Under the pieces are notes generated by a model. It was not told the DNA's origin. It made no database searches and was given only the letters and a program-made list of their open reading frames with translations. Of a stretch of DNA of 64,000 nucleotides, positions 25,047 through 34,982 are shown one piece after another. This stretch comes from Rhizobium sp. RU36D. Its GTDB lineage: Bacteria; Pseudomonadota; Alphaproteobacteria; Rhizobiales; Rhizobiaceae. Numbering within the stretch: the first letter of the stretch is position 1; every line of letters starts with the position of its first letter. A program made the translations under genes and the position numbers. The stretch is taken from NCBI RefSeq assembly GCF_900176345.1, contig NZ_FWXU01000016.1:62001-126000 (forward strand), given 5' to 3'.

Positions 25047-26081
25047 TCAAAGACCCGAAGACTGCTGCTCCCGATCGTCGGGGCGCAGCCGGTTCAACGC
25101 CTCGGCATAGCTGACGCAGGCAACGTCGGGCTTGTGGCAGACCTCGTCCAGCAGGCGCTCCATCGCCCGCCAATAGGCGCCGCCGTTCATTTCCACGAAG
25201 TGAAAACCGAGTTGCAGCGGCACGCGGCTGCCGTCATACTCCCGGTCGAAGGCCTGGCGGAAGGCGTCGTAGCTGCGGGCTTCGAATTCCGCGCTGCGCG
25301 AGGGGTTTTCGACGGCGAGGGAATGGCGGACGAACAGGTTATAGTCCATGGCGATGATCGGGCGGTTCTTCGGCCCCTCAGGGATCAGCGGCAGGCCGAA
25401 GCTGGCGATCTTGCCGCTGGTATCGACCGGCGTGGGTCCGCGCACCACCTGGCTTGCGTCATAGGCCAACCCCTTGGCCCGCTGCGCCGTCGACAGCGCC
25501 TGGCTTTGCGAGAGATAGGGCGCGCGGAAACCGGAAATCCCGTTATCCACCAGGTCCGCCCAGCCTTGCGGCTCCTGGTCTGCCACGCCGTTTGCCGCCC
25601 AGGCACCCTTCAACACCCGGTCGAAGTTTTGGAACTCCTGCAGCCAGTCGGCGCTGGTCCAGTCCTTGCCGTCAAAATGGCCGCAACCGTGATTGGCGAT
25701 TTCGTGGCCTTCCAGATGGGCCTGCCAGATGTGGTTGAGGCGGATGGCGGCGTCCTCGGCCGTGGGCGCAAATCCGACATTGGAACGACCCGTTTTGACA
25801 CCCGGCCCCTTGTAGCTGTCGCGGGCGGCACGTTCGATCAGATGGGTGCAGGAGAGAAAATAGGTGAACCGGGCGCCCGTGCGCTTGGCTATCTCGCGGC
25901 TTCTTTCCCACAGCCGGTTGTCAGCGGCGCCATCAAAGGAGACGATCACGAGCTGTTTCGCGCGGTCGGCTGCCTCTCCTGCCTGCGGCTCCTCGGCAAG
26001 GCTCTGTGCCGCTGGTGCGAGATGAGCGAGGAGCGCAAACGGCAACACCGCGCGACGGGACAAAAAACAAGAACGCAACAT
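25047..26081 (-). CDS. Exported polysaccharide deacetylase-like protein
   Basis: 344-residue NodB-type carbohydrate esterase with a signal peptide (MLRSCFLSRRAVLPFALLAH, ending near AQSLAEEP). The catalytic Asp lies in VIVSFDGAADN, and the histidine metal pair in HEIANHGCGHFDG. The divergence of the first motif (SFDGA in place of SFDDG) makes activity uncertain but the fold is clear. Likely periplasmic, acting on a glycan such as peptidoglycan or surface polysaccharide. Converges with bacA and diverges from nnrU. Confidence 0.82.
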   Translation of the reverse strand: MLRSCFLSRRAVLPFALLAHLAPAAQSLAEEPQAGEAADRAKQLVIVSFDGAADNRLWERSREIAKRTGARFTYFLSCTHLIERAARDSYKGPGVKTGRSNVGFAPTAEDAAIRLNHIWQAHLEGHEIANHGCGHFDGKDWTSADWLQEFQNFDRVLKGAWAANGVADQEPQGWADLVDNGISGFRAPYLSQSQALSTAQRAKGLAYDASQVVRGPTPVDTSGKIASFGLPLIPEGPKNRPIIAMDYNLFVRHSLAVENPSRSAEFEARSYDAFRQAFDREYDGSRVPLQLGFHFVEMNGGAYWRAMERLLDEVCHKPDVACVSYAEALNRLRPDDREQQSSGL

Positions 26082-26261
26082 GACTTTCCTTCAGATTCCG
26101 TCAGGACATGCCACCAAAATGCGGCGAAGCTTTGGAACCAGCTTCGCTTCCGTCTGGGGCAACAGATGGAAATCGGGAAGCCGCGACATCGGGAATGGTT
26201 CCCATAAGCGGTCGCTTGCTTTAATCCATCGTTAGCAATTCTCTTTCATGGGACCCACGAC

Positions 26262-26849
26262 ATGACCATCCTGATCATTGGGATCATTCTTTTTCTCGGC
26301 ACGCATCTCCTGCGCGTGTTCGTTCCTGGCCTGCGTGACGCCATGGTGGCGCGGCTGGGGCTTGGCGGCTGGCGCGGCTTGCATTCGGTGCTGAGCCTCG
26401 TCACGCTTGCCATCCTGATCTATGGCTATTCGGTTGCCCCCGTCATCAATCTCTATTTTCCGCCCGTCTGGACGGCGCATCTGGCATTGACCCTGATGCT
26501 GCTGGCGATGATCTGTCTTGTGGCGGCCCTGATTCCGGCGGGCCATATCGCTACCAAGACCAAGCATCCCATGGTGTTGTCGGTGAAGATCTGGGCGCTG
26601 GCGCATCTGCTCGCCAATGGCGACCTGGCCTCGGTCATCCTGTTCGTGGCATTCCTGGCCTGGGGCGTGGTGCTCAGGATTTCGCTGAAGCGGCGCCAGC
26701 GCACGGGCGAGGTGACGCTCCGTCCCTTCGTTTCGGCGCGCTATGATATCGCCGCGATCGGCCTCGGCGTCATCGTCTGGTTGGCCTTCATCCTCAAGCT
26801 GCACGAACTTTTGATCGGCGTCGCACCGCTGCCGGCGATGAGCATGTAA
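26262..26849 (+). CDS. nnrU: NnrU-family membrane protein
   Basis: 195-residue inner-membrane protein with five to six hydrophobic segments. The pattern GTHLLRVFVPGLRDAM, WRGLHSVLSLVTLAILIYGY and PAGHIATKTKHPMVLSVKIW is typical of NnrU, a protein first linked to nitric oxide and nitrite metabolism and now known as a widespread heme/isoprenoid-related membrane family. The HPM and histidines in helices may bind heme or a quinone. No denitrification genes are adjacent. The start is at 26262 and is the only reasonable choice. Confidence 0.85.
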   Translation: MTILIIGIILFLGTHLLRVFVPGLRDAMVARLGLGGWRGLHSVLSLVTLAILIYGYSVAPVINLYFPPVWTAHLALTLMLLAMICLVAALIPAGHIATKTKHPMVLSVKIWALAHLLANGDLASVILFVAFLAWGVVLRISLKRRQRTGEVTLRPFVSARYDIAAIGLGVIVWLAFILKLHELLIGVAPLPAMSM

Positions 26850-26988
26850 GCCCTTCAAGGGACTGAAATCGCGAAATAGCGCGTGGACGGCAAAGGAGTC
26901 GATAGAACCGGTTCCATTTCAGCGCAAAAGGCTCTAGAAGGCCGCTCACGCAATTGCCGCAGACGGGCCGTCCGGGCCGGAGATGGAC

Positions 26989-27660
26989 ATGGTAGACGAA
27001 AACGACAGCTTTATCCGCGAAGTCAACGAAGAACTCAGGTCCGACCAGCTCAAGAGCGTGTGGAAGCGCTTTGGCCGCCTGGTGATTGCGCTGGCGGTTC
27101 TGGTCGTCGTGGGAACCGTGGCGCATCGCGGCTATGTCTACTGGCGTGAAGATTCGGCCTCTCAGTCCGGCGACCAGTTCCTGGCGGCGCTGAAGCTGTC
27201 TGACGAGGGCAAACAGGACGAGGCGATTGCCGCCCTTGCCCAGCTGGAAAAGGAAGGCCATGGCGCCTATCCGGTGCTCGCCCGGCTTCGCACCGCCACG
27301 GCCCAGGCCGAGAAGGGCGAGACGCAGGCTGCCATCGACGGCTTCACCGCCGTCGGCGCCGATACCAAGGTTCCCTCGGTGTTGCGCGACGTGGCGCGGA
27401 TGCGGGCGGGATGGCTGCTGATCGACGCCGGTACCTATGAGCAGGTTTCCGCCCAGGTGGAAGTCCTGACCGTGCCGGCCTCCAGCCTGCGCCATTCGGC
27501 CCGCGAGGCGCTGGGTCTCGCCGCCTACAAGGCCGGCGATATGGCGAAGGCCCGCGGCTGGTTTACCCAGATCACCGAGGATGCCGAAGCGCCCCGCAAT
27601 GTGACCAACCGCGCGCAGATGATGCTCGACAACATCGCCGCCACCGGCAAGGCGCCCTGA
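26989..27660 (+). CDS. YfgM-like membrane-anchored TPR protein
   Basis: 223-residue protein with one N-terminal membrane anchor (VIALAVLVVVGTVAHRGYVYW, about residues 36-56) and tetratricopeptide-like helices after it, facing the periplasm. The architecture and position just upstream of der match the YfgM/DUF2133 family, which partners with BamB and chaperones in outer-membrane protein biogenesis. GGAG lies six bases before the ATG at 26989; an in-frame ATG at 26983 is also possible. It probably shares a transcript with der, 51 bases downstream. Confidence 0.85.
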   Translation: MVDENDSFIREVNEELRSDQLKSVWKRFGRLVIALAVLVVVGTVAHRGYVYWREDSASQSGDQFLAALKLSDEGKQDEAIAALAQLEKEGHGAYPVLARLRTATAQAEKGETQAAIDGFTAVGADTKVPSVLRDVARMRAGWLLIDAGTYEQVSAQVEVLTVPASSLRHSAREALGLAAYKAGDMAKARGWFTQITEDAEAPRNVTNRAQMMLDNIAATGKAP

Positions 27661-27711
27661 GCGCCCTGAACCAAGCGCGCAAAGACGCGCAGAACAAGAA
27701 AGCAGGAGCCT

Positions 27712-29133
27712 ATGAGCTTCACCGTTGCCATAGTCGGACGCCCCAATGTGGGCAAATCGACGCTTTTCAACCGGCTTGTCGGCAAGAAGCTGGCGCTTGT
27801 CGATGACACGCCGGGCGTGACGCGCGACCGCCGTCCGGGCGAGGCGAAGCTCATCGACCTGCGCTTCACCATCATCGATACTGCCGGCCTCGAAGAGGCG
27901 GGTCCCGACACGCTGGAAGGCCGGATGCGCGCGCAGACGGAAGCGGCGATCGACGAGGCCGACCTGACGCTCTTCGTGGTCGATGCCAAATTCGGCCTGA
28001 CGCCGCTCGACAAGACCTTTGGCGAATTGCTCCGCCGCAGCGGCAAGCCTGTCGTGCTCGTGGCCAACAAGTCCGAGGCGCGCGGCTCCGACGGCGGTTT
28101 CTACGATGCTTTCACCCTTGGCCTGGGCGAACCGGTGCCGATCTCCGCCGAACATGGTGGCGGCATGCTAGACCTGCGCGATGCGATCGTCGCGGCGATC
28201 GGCGAGGAGCGTGCCTTTCCGGAACCCGATGATGTCGCCGAGACGGATGTATCCGTCTCCTTCGACGGCGAGATGGAAGACGACGAGGCCGAGCCCGCCT
28301 ATGACGAGACCAAGCCCCTGCGCGTGGCAATCGTCGGGCGACCCAATGCCGGCAAGTCGACGCTGATCAACCGCTTCCTTGGCGAAGACCGGCTGCTGAC
28401 CGGCCCGGAGGCGGGGATTACCCGCGATTCCATCTCCGTCGAATGGGACTGGCGCGGTCGTACCATCAAGATGTTCGATACGGCTGGCATGCGCCGCAAG
28501 GCCAAGGTGACCGAGAAGCTGGAAAAGCTCTCTGTTGCCGATGGCTTGCGCGCCATCCGCTTCGCCGAAACCGTTGTTATCGTTTTCGATGCGACGATCC
28601 CGTTCGAGAAGCAGGACCTGCAGATCGTCGATCTCGTGCTGCGTGAAGGCCGCGCGGCGGTGCTCGCCTTCAACAAGTGGGATCTGGTCGAGGATGCCCA
28701 GGCCTTCCTCGCGGATCTCCGGGAAAAGACCGAGCGGCTTCTGCCCCAGGCGCGCGGCATCCGCGCCGTGCCGATTTCCGGCCAGACCGGCTACGGCCTG
28801 GACAAGCTTATGCAGTCGATCATCGATACGGATCGGGTCTGGAACAAGCGCATCTCGACCGCCCGTCTCAATCGCTGGCTCGATTCGGCGACGACACAGC
28901 ATCCGCCACCGGCCGCATCTGGCCGTCGCGTGAAGCTCAAATATATGACGCAGGTCAAGGCCCGTCCTCCGGCCTTCATGATTTCCTGCACCCGTCCGGA
29001 TGCTCTGCCGGAATCCTATATCCGCTATCTGACGAACGGCTTGCGCAGCGATTTCGACATGCCGGGCGTGCCGATCCGCATCCACTTCAAGGCGGGCGAA
29101 AACCCGTTTGAAGGACGCAAGCGCAACCGCTGA
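27712..29133 (+). CDS. der: Ribosome-assembly GTPase Der (EngA)
   Basis: 473-residue double GTPase needed for 50S ribosomal subunit assembly. The first G domain shows [33 protein letters not shown] and NKSE; the second [23 protein letters not shown] and NKWD. A KH-like C-terminal domain ends with [20 protein letters not shown]. The length is normal (about 470). AGGAG lies five bases before the ATG. The stop is two bases from the convergent glycosyltransferase gene. Confidence 0.97.
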   Translation: MSFTVAIVGRPNVGKSTLFNRLVGKKLALVDDTPGVTRDRRPGEAKLIDLRFTIIDTAGLEEAGPDTLEGRMRAQTEAAIDEADLTLFVVDAKFGLTPLDKTFGELLRRSGKPVVLVANKSEARGSDGGFYDAFTLGLGEPVPISAEHGGGMLDLRDAIVAAIGEERAFPEPDDVAETDVSVSFDGEMEDDEAEPAYDETKPLRVAIVGRPNAGKSTLINRFLGEDRLLTGPEAGITRDSISVEWDWRGRTIKMFDTAGMRRKAKVTEKLEKLSVADGLRAIRFAETVVIVFDATIPFEKQDLQIVDLVLREGRAAVLAFNKWDLVEDAQAFLADLREKTERLLPQARGIRAVPISGQTGYGLDKLMQSIIDTDRVWNKRISTARLNRWLDSATTQHPPPAASGRRVKLKYMTQVKARPPAFMISCTRPDALPESYIRYLTNGLRSDFDMPGVPIRIHFKAGENPFEGRKRNR

Positions 29134-29135
29134 GT

Positions 29136-30227
29136 TCAGGTCTCAGTCTTCGGTTTGCGCCGCAGCCGATAGCGCAGGGAGCGGCGCTTTTCGGCGCGTG
29201 CCTCTACCACATTATTGAGGAACTGCTGGGTCGCGGCGCGCCAGGAATAGGTTTCAGCCAGCGTCCTTGCGGCTTGAGGCGAGGCATCAAGCGCCTGCAG
29301 GCAGGCCTGGCGCAGGTCTTCATGCAAGGCGCCGGCCTTGCCGTCCGCCGGCAAAATGTCGACCGGTCCCGTGACCGGAAACGCGGCGACCGGAACGCCT
29401 GATGCGAGCGCTTCCAGGATCGTGTTTCCGAATGTATCCGTCTTCGACGGGAAGACGAAGACATCGGCTTGCGCATAGGCGTTTGCCAGATCCTCGCCGA
29501 GCTTCAGGCCCGTAAAGTGCACATCCGGGTAGCGCGCCTGCAACTCGGCACGGTCGGGGCCATCGCCGACGACGACCTTGGATCCGGGAAGATCAAGGTC
29601 GAGGAAGGCGGGCAGGTTCTTCTCCACCGCCACGCGCCCGACTGTCATGAAGATCGGACGCGGAAGTCCGAAAGGCTTGTCTTCCTTCAGACGGGGCCGG
29701 AAGTGGCTGACATCGATCCCGCGGCTCCAGAGCCGGAGATTTTTCAGGCCGACAGCCTGGAGTTCCCGCCGCAGGCTTTCTGTTGCCACCATGCAGGTGC
29801 CACCGCGGTTGTGGAACCAGCGGACATAGGCATAGAGCCAGGACAGCGGCACCGGCATGCGGGCCGCGACATATTCGGGAAAGCGGGTGTGATAGGTGGT
29901 CGAGAAGGGCATGCCCTTCTTCAGGCACCAGCGGCGTGCCATCAGGCCGAGTGGACCTTCGGTCGCGATATGCACATAGTCCGGCTTCTGCTGTTCGATC
30001 ATCCGCCCGACCTGCCAGGGCATGGCGAGCGAGAGGCGGATTTCCGGATAGGTCGGCATGGGGATGCTGGCAAAGGGGGCGGGCGTCACCATCGACACCT
30101 CCACGCCCATCGCCGCCAATTCCCGGTTGGTGTTCTCGATGGAGCGCACCACGCCGTTCACCTGGGGATGCCAGGCATCGGTAATGACGGTAAGCCGCTG
30201 AGCCCGGTGTGAGGCTCCCTGTGCCAC
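29136..30227 (-). CDS. Glycosyltransferase family 4 protein
   Basis: 363-residue GT4 glycosyltransferase. The acceptor domain starts RLTVITDAWHPQVNGVVRS, and the donor domain shows GRVAVEKNLPAFLDLDLPGS, VVVGDGPDRAEL and the catalytic segment FVFPSKTDTFGNTILEALAS with the conserved E-x7-E pattern. It resembles the alpha-mannosyl/lipid glycosyltransferase branch seen in rhizobia (glycolipid or LPS assembly). I chose the GTG at 30227 as the start because the extension up to a GTG at 30365 is arginine-rich and atypical. The donor sugar is unknown. Confidence 0.8.
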   Translation of the reverse strand: MAQGASHRAQRLTVITDAWHPQVNGVVRSIENTNRELAAMGVEVSMVTPAPFASIPMPTYPEIRLSLAMPWQVGRMIEQQKPDYVHIATEGPLGLMARRWCLKKGMPFSTTYHTRFPEYVAARMPVPLSWLYAYVRWFHNRGGTCMVATESLRRELQAVGLKNLRLWSRGIDVSHFRPRLKEDKPFGLPRPIFMTVGRVAVEKNLPAFLDLDLPGSKVVVGDGPDRAELQARYPDVHFTGLKLGEDLANAYAQADVFVFPSKTDTFGNTILEALASGVPVAAFPVTGPVDILPADGKAGALHEDLRQACLQALDASPQAARTLAETYSWRAATQQFLNNVVEARAEKRRSLRYRLRRKPKTET

Positions 30228-30425
30228 ATGCGCAGATTCCAGCGGGCGCAGCCGGCGACGCAGATCCGGAAACAGCCGCCGTACGCCTTCGTTCCTGGTT
30301 CGACAATCGAAGATGACCGCCACGCTATTCTTCCCGGCCCCATGAAGATGCCGGTCGAGTCTCACCGGCGCCTCCGGTCTTATGTGGTGGGTCTATGACA
30401 GCGTGATGTCAAACCGGGCAAAACC

Positions 30426-31430
30426 TCAGGAACCCGCCGCAGCAACGATCCGGGCGATGGTTTCGGGCGCGATGTTGATCCCCGACCGGCTGGCGGCGCG
30501 GGCGGCGTTGCCCTTGGCCTCGCCGGGGATGTGGAGCCCGTTGCTGGCGAGGCGGCGCAGATGCCGGTCCAGCCTTGGGGCAAAATCCTGGTCGAGCAAA
30601 GCGGGGGTGATGGCGATGACGATCATGCCGACGGCCGGTCGTGCCGATCCCTGCACCTGGCTTTCGACATCGGCCGACCAATTGGCCTTGCCGAGACCGG
30701 CGGCCATGACTTCGACCATCAAGGCGATATTGGCGCCACGATTGCCGCCAAAGGCCAGGAGAGCGCCTTTCAGCGCCTTGGCCGCATCTGTGGTCGGCTT
30801 GCCGTCGGCATCGACGGCCCATCCCGGCGGCAATGCCTCGCCGCGTTCGGCGGCGCGCCGCACCGAGACCGGGCTCGTGCGGCTGCTTGCCTGGTCGATC
30901 AGGAGTGGTGGCCCGCTGCCGCGCGGTGCTGCGAATGCAATGGGGTTTGCTCCGAAGACCGGCCCGCGGGCGCTGCCGGCCGTCATCAGCCCAGCGCCGT
31001 TGGCCGCGGCAAAGGCTGCAAATCCGGCCTTGGCCAGTCGAAGCGGATAATAGCCCAGTTCGCCGGCACTGAAGGCGCCGTGCAGCGACAGCAGCGCGAT
31101 GCCAAAGGTGGCCGCGCGCGTCGTGAGTTCGTCGAAGGCGCGGTCGAAGCCCAGTTGCGCAATGCCGCCGCGTGCATCCACCTGCAGCAGGGCCGGTGCG
31201 GGGAAGCTGAGCTCGGGCTGCGCATAGCCGTTGAGGCGTCCTTCGCGCAGCGCCATCAGATAATCCGGCAAGTGGTCCAGCCCGACGGCCTTGTTGCCAG
31301 AGCCTTCTGCAGACAGAATGGCGCGAACAAGGGAATGACAGGTGTCGAGACTTGCGCCAGCCGAGAAGCATGCATCGAACACAAGCTTTTCGACTTCGTC
31401 CATTTCCATGCGCACGGTGGGATCGCTCAT
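30426..31430 (-). CDS. Ldh-family (malate/lactate/ureidoglycolate type) dehydrogenase
   Basis: 334-residue NAD(P)-dependent 2-hydroxyacid dehydrogenase of the Ldh_2 family (malate, sulfolactate, delta-1-piperideine-2-carboxylate or ureidoglycolate dehydrogenases). Conserved blocks are VGLDHLPDYLMALREG, GAFSAGELGYYPLRLA, the GANPIAFAAPRG nucleotide site and LLIDQASS. The substrate cannot be decided from sequence, but members near purine clusters oxidise ureidoglycolate and others act in amino-acid catabolism. No partner is adjacent. The start at 31430 is supported by the family N-terminus. Confidence 0.82.
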   Translation of the reverse strand: MSDPTVRMEMDEVEKLVFDACFSAGASLDTCHSLVRAILSAEGSGNKAVGLDHLPDYLMALREGRLNGYAQPELSFPAPALLQVDARGGIAQLGFDRAFDELTTRAATFGIALLSLHGAFSAGELGYYPLRLAKAGFAAFAAANGAGLMTAGSARGPVFGANPIAFAAPRGSGPPLLIDQASSRTSPVSVRRAAERGEALPPGWAVDADGKPTTDAAKALKGALLAFGGNRGANIALMVEVMAAGLGKANWSADVESQVQGSARPAVGMIVIAITPALLDQDFAPRLDRHLRRLASNGLHIPGEAKGNAARAASRSGINIAPETIARIVAAAGS

Positions 31431-31746
31431 CCGATCACTCCGCTCATGCAGTCAGGGCAGATTGTGGAGAGGCGCATGGGCATGCCGGGTCAAGGACACA
31501 GAGCGCGTGTAGGACGGGCATTCCAAGGCATGCACAATTCCTCCGATGGCCGATGCTCGTTACCCGTCTGACTTTGTCAGATCAGGCTTGCTGAATGCGG
31601 CATCGCTATGACCATAGTCATCTATGTATAGCCGCGCTTTTGTGGACGTCAACGTCAACGTCAATCTGGCAACCGCCGCGGAACGCGCGTTTACTGACTT
31701 CAGCAACAAAGCTAAACAATGATTCTGATCTCAGAAGGAGTTGATG
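31431..31746. other. Gene-free divergent promoter region (316 bases)
   Basis: The stretch between the Ldh-type gene and the alpha-glucosidase gene carries no ORF with support. It holds a triple AACGTC motif at about 31647-31662 and AT-rich sequence near 31690-31730 before the AAGGAG site of the glucosidase gene. Confidence 0.5.
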
Positions 31747-33411
31747 ATGGCCAGCAAACGCCCCTCTCAGCCGCAAGCCAAGGCAACAAGCGGAGAATGG
31801 TGGCGCGGCGCCGTCATTTATCAAGTCTATCCACGATCATTTCAGGACACTGATGGCGACGGCATCGGCGATCTCAAGGGGATCACCGAGCGGCTGCCCT
31901 ATATCGCCTCGCTGGGCGTCGATGCCATCTGGTTATCGCCGTTTTTCACATCGCCCATGGCCGACATGGGTTACGACGTTTCCGACTATTGCAATGTCGA
32001 TCCGATGTTCGGCAGCCTTGCCGATTTCGACGAGATGCTCGCTGCCGCCCACAAGCTCGGCCTCAAGATCATCATCGACCAGGTGATTTCCCATACCTCC
32101 GACCAGCATCCCTGGTTCAAGGAATCCCGCTCGAGCCGCAACAATGACAAGGCGGACTGGTATGTCTGGGCTGCACCAAAGCCCGATGGCAACGCGCCTA
32201 ACAACTGGCTCTCGGTGTTCGGCGGCCCCGCCTGGGAATGGGACGGGGTGCGCAAGCAGTATTACATGCACAACTTCCTGGCATCTCAGCCCGATCTCAA
32301 CTTCCACAATCCGCAGGTTCAGGCTGCCTTGCTGGACAGCGTGAAGTTCTGGTTGGATCGCGGCGTGGACGGTTTCCGGCTCGATACCGTCAACTATTAT
32401 TTTCACGACAAGGAGTTGCGGGACAATCCCCCGCAATTGCGGGACGACGATGCGCCGGGCCTCGACGCGCCCGACGTCAATCCCTACGGCATGCAGCATC
32501 ACCTCTATGACAAGACCCAGCCGGAAAATATCGGCTTCCTCAAGCGGTTCCGGGCACTGCTCGACAGCTATGAGGGGCGCACGACCGTGGGCGAGGTCGG
32601 CGACGGAGCCCGGTCGCTGAAGACAACAGCGGAATATACCAGCGGCGGCGACAAGCTGCATATGTGCTATACTTTCGACCTGCTCGGTCCGCTGTTTACC
32701 CCCACCCATATCCGCAGCTGCGTCACGGCATTCCAGAAGATGGTTACCGATGGCTGGGTGTGCTGGGCATTTTCCAATCACGACGTGGTGCGTCATGTCA
32801 GCCGCTTCATCGAGGGGGAGGAGGAGCGCGAAGAGGTGGCAAAGCTCGCCGTGACCGTGCTTGCCACCCTCAGGGGATCGATCTGCCTCTATCAGGGCGA
32901 AGAACTGGGTCTGCCCGAGGCGGATCTCGCCTTCGAAGACCTGCGCGATCCCTATGGCATTCGCTTCTGGCCGGCCTTCAAGGGGCGAGACGGATGCCGC
33001 ACGCCGATGGTGTGGAGCGAGGGCTTGGACCATGCCGGCTTTACCACCGGCAAACCCTGGCTGCCGGTCCAGCCTCTGCACCGCGCCTTGTCGGTGGACG
33101 GGCAGGAAGCAAGCGGGCAGTCGGTTCTTGCCCATTACCGCGCGGTGCTGGCCTTCCGCGCCGGCCATGCATGCCTGCGGGACGGCGACATGACCTTCAT
33201 CGACACCAATGAGGATGTCCTGGCCTTCATCCGGCAGAAGGGGGAGGAAAGGCTGTTGTTCGTGTTCAATCTCCGGCGCGGTCCGCAATCCCTCGATCTG
33301 CCGACCCATCTCGTCGTCAAGGAACAGCTTGAGCTACCGGGCTGCAAGGGCGCGCTGGACGATGGTACGATCCGCCTTGAGGCTCTCGACGGGTTCTGCG
33401 GCAGGCTGTGA
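31747..33411 (+). CDS. aglA: GH13 alpha-glucosidase
   Basis: 554-residue (beta/alpha)8 enzyme that hydrolyses alpha-1,4 or alpha-1,6 glucosides. The catalytic nucleophile is in GFRLDTVNYY, the acid/base in RTTVGEVGDGARS, and the third acid in WAFSNHDVVRHVSRF; the N-terminus reads WWRGAVIYQVYPRSF. The family is like AglA of the rhizobial aglEFGAK operon, but the transporter genes are not in the window. AAGGAG lies six bases before the ATG at 31747; ATG 31744 and TTG 31741 are close alternatives. Cytoplasmic, no signal peptide. Confidence 0.9.
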   Translation: MASKRPSQPQAKATSGEWWRGAVIYQVYPRSFQDTDGDGIGDLKGITERLPYIASLGVDAIWLSPFFTSPMADMGYDVSDYCNVDPMFGSLADFDEMLAAAHKLGLKIIIDQVISHTSDQHPWFKESRSSRNNDKADWYVWAAPKPDGNAPNNWLSVFGGPAWEWDGVRKQYYMHNFLASQPDLNFHNPQVQAALLDSVKFWLDRGVDGFRLDTVNYYFHDKELRDNPPQLRDDDAPGLDAPDVNPYGMQHHLYDKTQPENIGFLKRFRALLDSYEGRTTVGEVGDGARSLKTTAEYTSGGDKLHMCYTFDLLGPLFTPTHIRSCVTAFQKMVTDGWVCWAFSNHDVVRHVSRFIEGEEEREEVAKLAVTVLATLRGSICLYQGEELGLPEADLAFEDLRDPYGIRFWPAFKGRDGCRTPMVWSEGLDHAGFTTGKPWLPVQPLHRALSVDGQEASGQSVLAHYRAVLAFRAGHACLRDGDMTFIDTNEDVLAFIRQKGEERLLFVFNLRRGPQSLDLPTHLVVKEQLELPGCKGALDDGTIRLEALDGFCGRL

Positions 33412-33415
33412 GACT

Positions 33416-33871
33416 ATGACCACGGTGACTATGATCATGATGGCGCGCAAACCGCATGTCGACGGCTGGTGTCGGCTGCGGGCGCAGCTATGGCCAGAGA
33501 CGTCGGAGGCTGACCACCGACGCGAAATCGGCGAGATGCTGCTGGCGCCCGATCGGCTCGCCGGCTTCGTGGCGCTCGCGCCGAACGGCTCTGTTGCGGG
33601 TTTCGCCGAGGCAAGCCTGCGCCATGACTATGTCAACGGCTGCGACACCTCGCCGGTCGCCTTCCTGGAAGGCATCTTCGTGGAAGAAGACTACCGGCGA
33701 AACGGCATCGCCCGCGACCTCGTGCATGCGGTGCAGGACTGGGGGAGGGCCCACGGCGTGACCGAACTCGCCTCCGATGCCGACATCATGAACGACGCCT
33801 CGATCACCATGCACGGCGCGCTGGGCTTTGAGGAAACGGAGCGTGTCGTCTATTTCCGGAAAGCCATATAG
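33416..33871 (+). CDS. GNAT acetyltransferase, AAC(6')-like
   Basis: 151-residue GNAT enzyme. The acetyl-CoA site EDYRRNGIARDLVHAVQDW and the surrounding FLEGIFVEEDYR and HGALGFEETERVVYFRK are close to the wording of aminoglycoside 6'-N-acetyltransferases (AAC(6')). The head PHVDGWCRLRAQLWPETS is typical of that group. Relatives may act on other amines, so resistance is not proven. It starts 4 bases after the alpha-glucosidase stop and is probably on the same transcript. Several in-frame ATGs lie near the start; I took the first. Confidence 0.8.
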   Translation: MTTVTMIMMARKPHVDGWCRLRAQLWPETSEADHRREIGEMLLAPDRLAGFVALAPNGSVAGFAEASLRHDYVNGCDTSPVAFLEGIFVEEDYRRNGIARDLVHAVQDWGRAHGVTELASDADIMNDASITMHGALGFEETERVVYFRKAI

Positions 33872-33883
33872 AGCGCGCGGGCT

Positions 33884-34783
33884 TCAGGCCTCGGCAAAGC
33901 GGTCCGGATCGGCGCGCAGGCGGCTGACGTCCTTCAGCGGCGGTGCGCCGAATTGGCGGCGGTATTCCCGGCTGAACTGCGAGGGGCTGTCGTAGCCCAC
34001 GCGATGGCCTGCTGTGGCCGCGTCCATGGCCTGGGTCAGGATCAGCCGCCGCGCCTCCTGCAGCCGCAACTGCTTCTGATATTGCAGCGGGCTCATATTG
34101 GTGATGTCGCGGAAATGTTCGTGCAGGGATGAGGTGCTCATGCGCGCTTCCTCGGCAATGCGCTCGATGCTGAAGGGCTTGCGGTAGTTTTCCTTGATCC
34201 AGTTGATCGCGCGGTTGACGTTCTGCAGCCGGTTGTTAGGGGTAAGGATCTGGTGCAAGATGCCGGCCTGCTCGCCGCACAGAAGATGGTACAGGATCTC
34301 CCGCTCGATCAACGGCGCAAGGAATGGCACGTCGTCGGGGCGGTTCAACAGGCGTACCAGCCTGAGCGCCGCATCCAGCAGGTGATCGGGCGTTTCGCCG
34401 ATCCCGAGCGCCTTGCAGGTCGGCTTGCGCTCTATCACACGGTTCATGCCGAGCACGAGATCACCAAGAGCGGCGAGGTCGAGATCCAGCTTCAGGCAGA
34501 GATAGGGCGTGTCCTGCGTTGCGCCGATGATCTGGCCGACGATCGGGACATCCACCGAGACGACCAAATGGCGGCCGGCACCGTAGTCGATGACCTGCTC
34601 GCACAGCATGACCTGCTTTTGCCCCTGGACCACGATGCACAAGGCCGGCTGGTGGACCGAATGGATCGGCTCCGTGGGCTGGGACATGCGCACCAGCGAA
34701 AGCCGCGGGATGGGTGTGGTGTGCACACCATCCTCGCCGGTGTGTTGTGCAATAAGGTCGATCAATTCCTGTTGGTGCGACAT
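33884..34783 (-). CDS. AraC-family regulator
   Basis: 299-residue regulator with an N-terminal effector domain of the AraC_N type (about residues 20-170) and a C-terminal double helix-turn-helix (FSIERIAEEARMSTSSLHEH, then AGHRVGYDSPSQFSREYRR). I chose the ATG at 34783 over one at 34822 because a GGGA lies seven bases before it. Such regulators respond to small aromatic or amphipathic molecules and usually control a divergent gene. The divergent neighbour is a tiny protein gene (34983). Confidence 0.88.
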   Translation of the reverse strand: MSHQQELIDLIAQHTGEDGVHTTPIPRLSLVRMSQPTEPIHSVHQPALCIVVQGQKQVMLCEQVIDYGAGRHLVVSVDVPIVGQIIGATQDTPYLCLKLDLDLAALGDLVLGMNRVIERKPTCKALGIGETPDHLLDAALRLVRLLNRPDDVPFLAPLIEREILYHLLCGEQAGILHQILTPNNRLQNVNRAINWIKENYRKPFSIERIAEEARMSTSSLHEHFRDITNMSPLQYQKQLRLQEARRLILTQAMDAATAGHRVGYDSPSQFSREYRRQFGAPPLKDVSRLRADPDRFAEA

Positions 34784-34982
34784 TGACGATCCCGGTAGTC
34801 TATTGAATTCAGGTGCTTGCATAGTGATCTACAGGTAAGCGGTACGGTTGGGAATTCAAGCGCTGGCACTTTCGGATTATTGTGCAATCCTGCCGGCCAT
34901 CTGTTCTATCGGATTTTCGATCCGCCCCCCATATCTCCGCTGTCCGGCTTTTCCAGCCAATGATGAAAAACGGAGATTGGCG

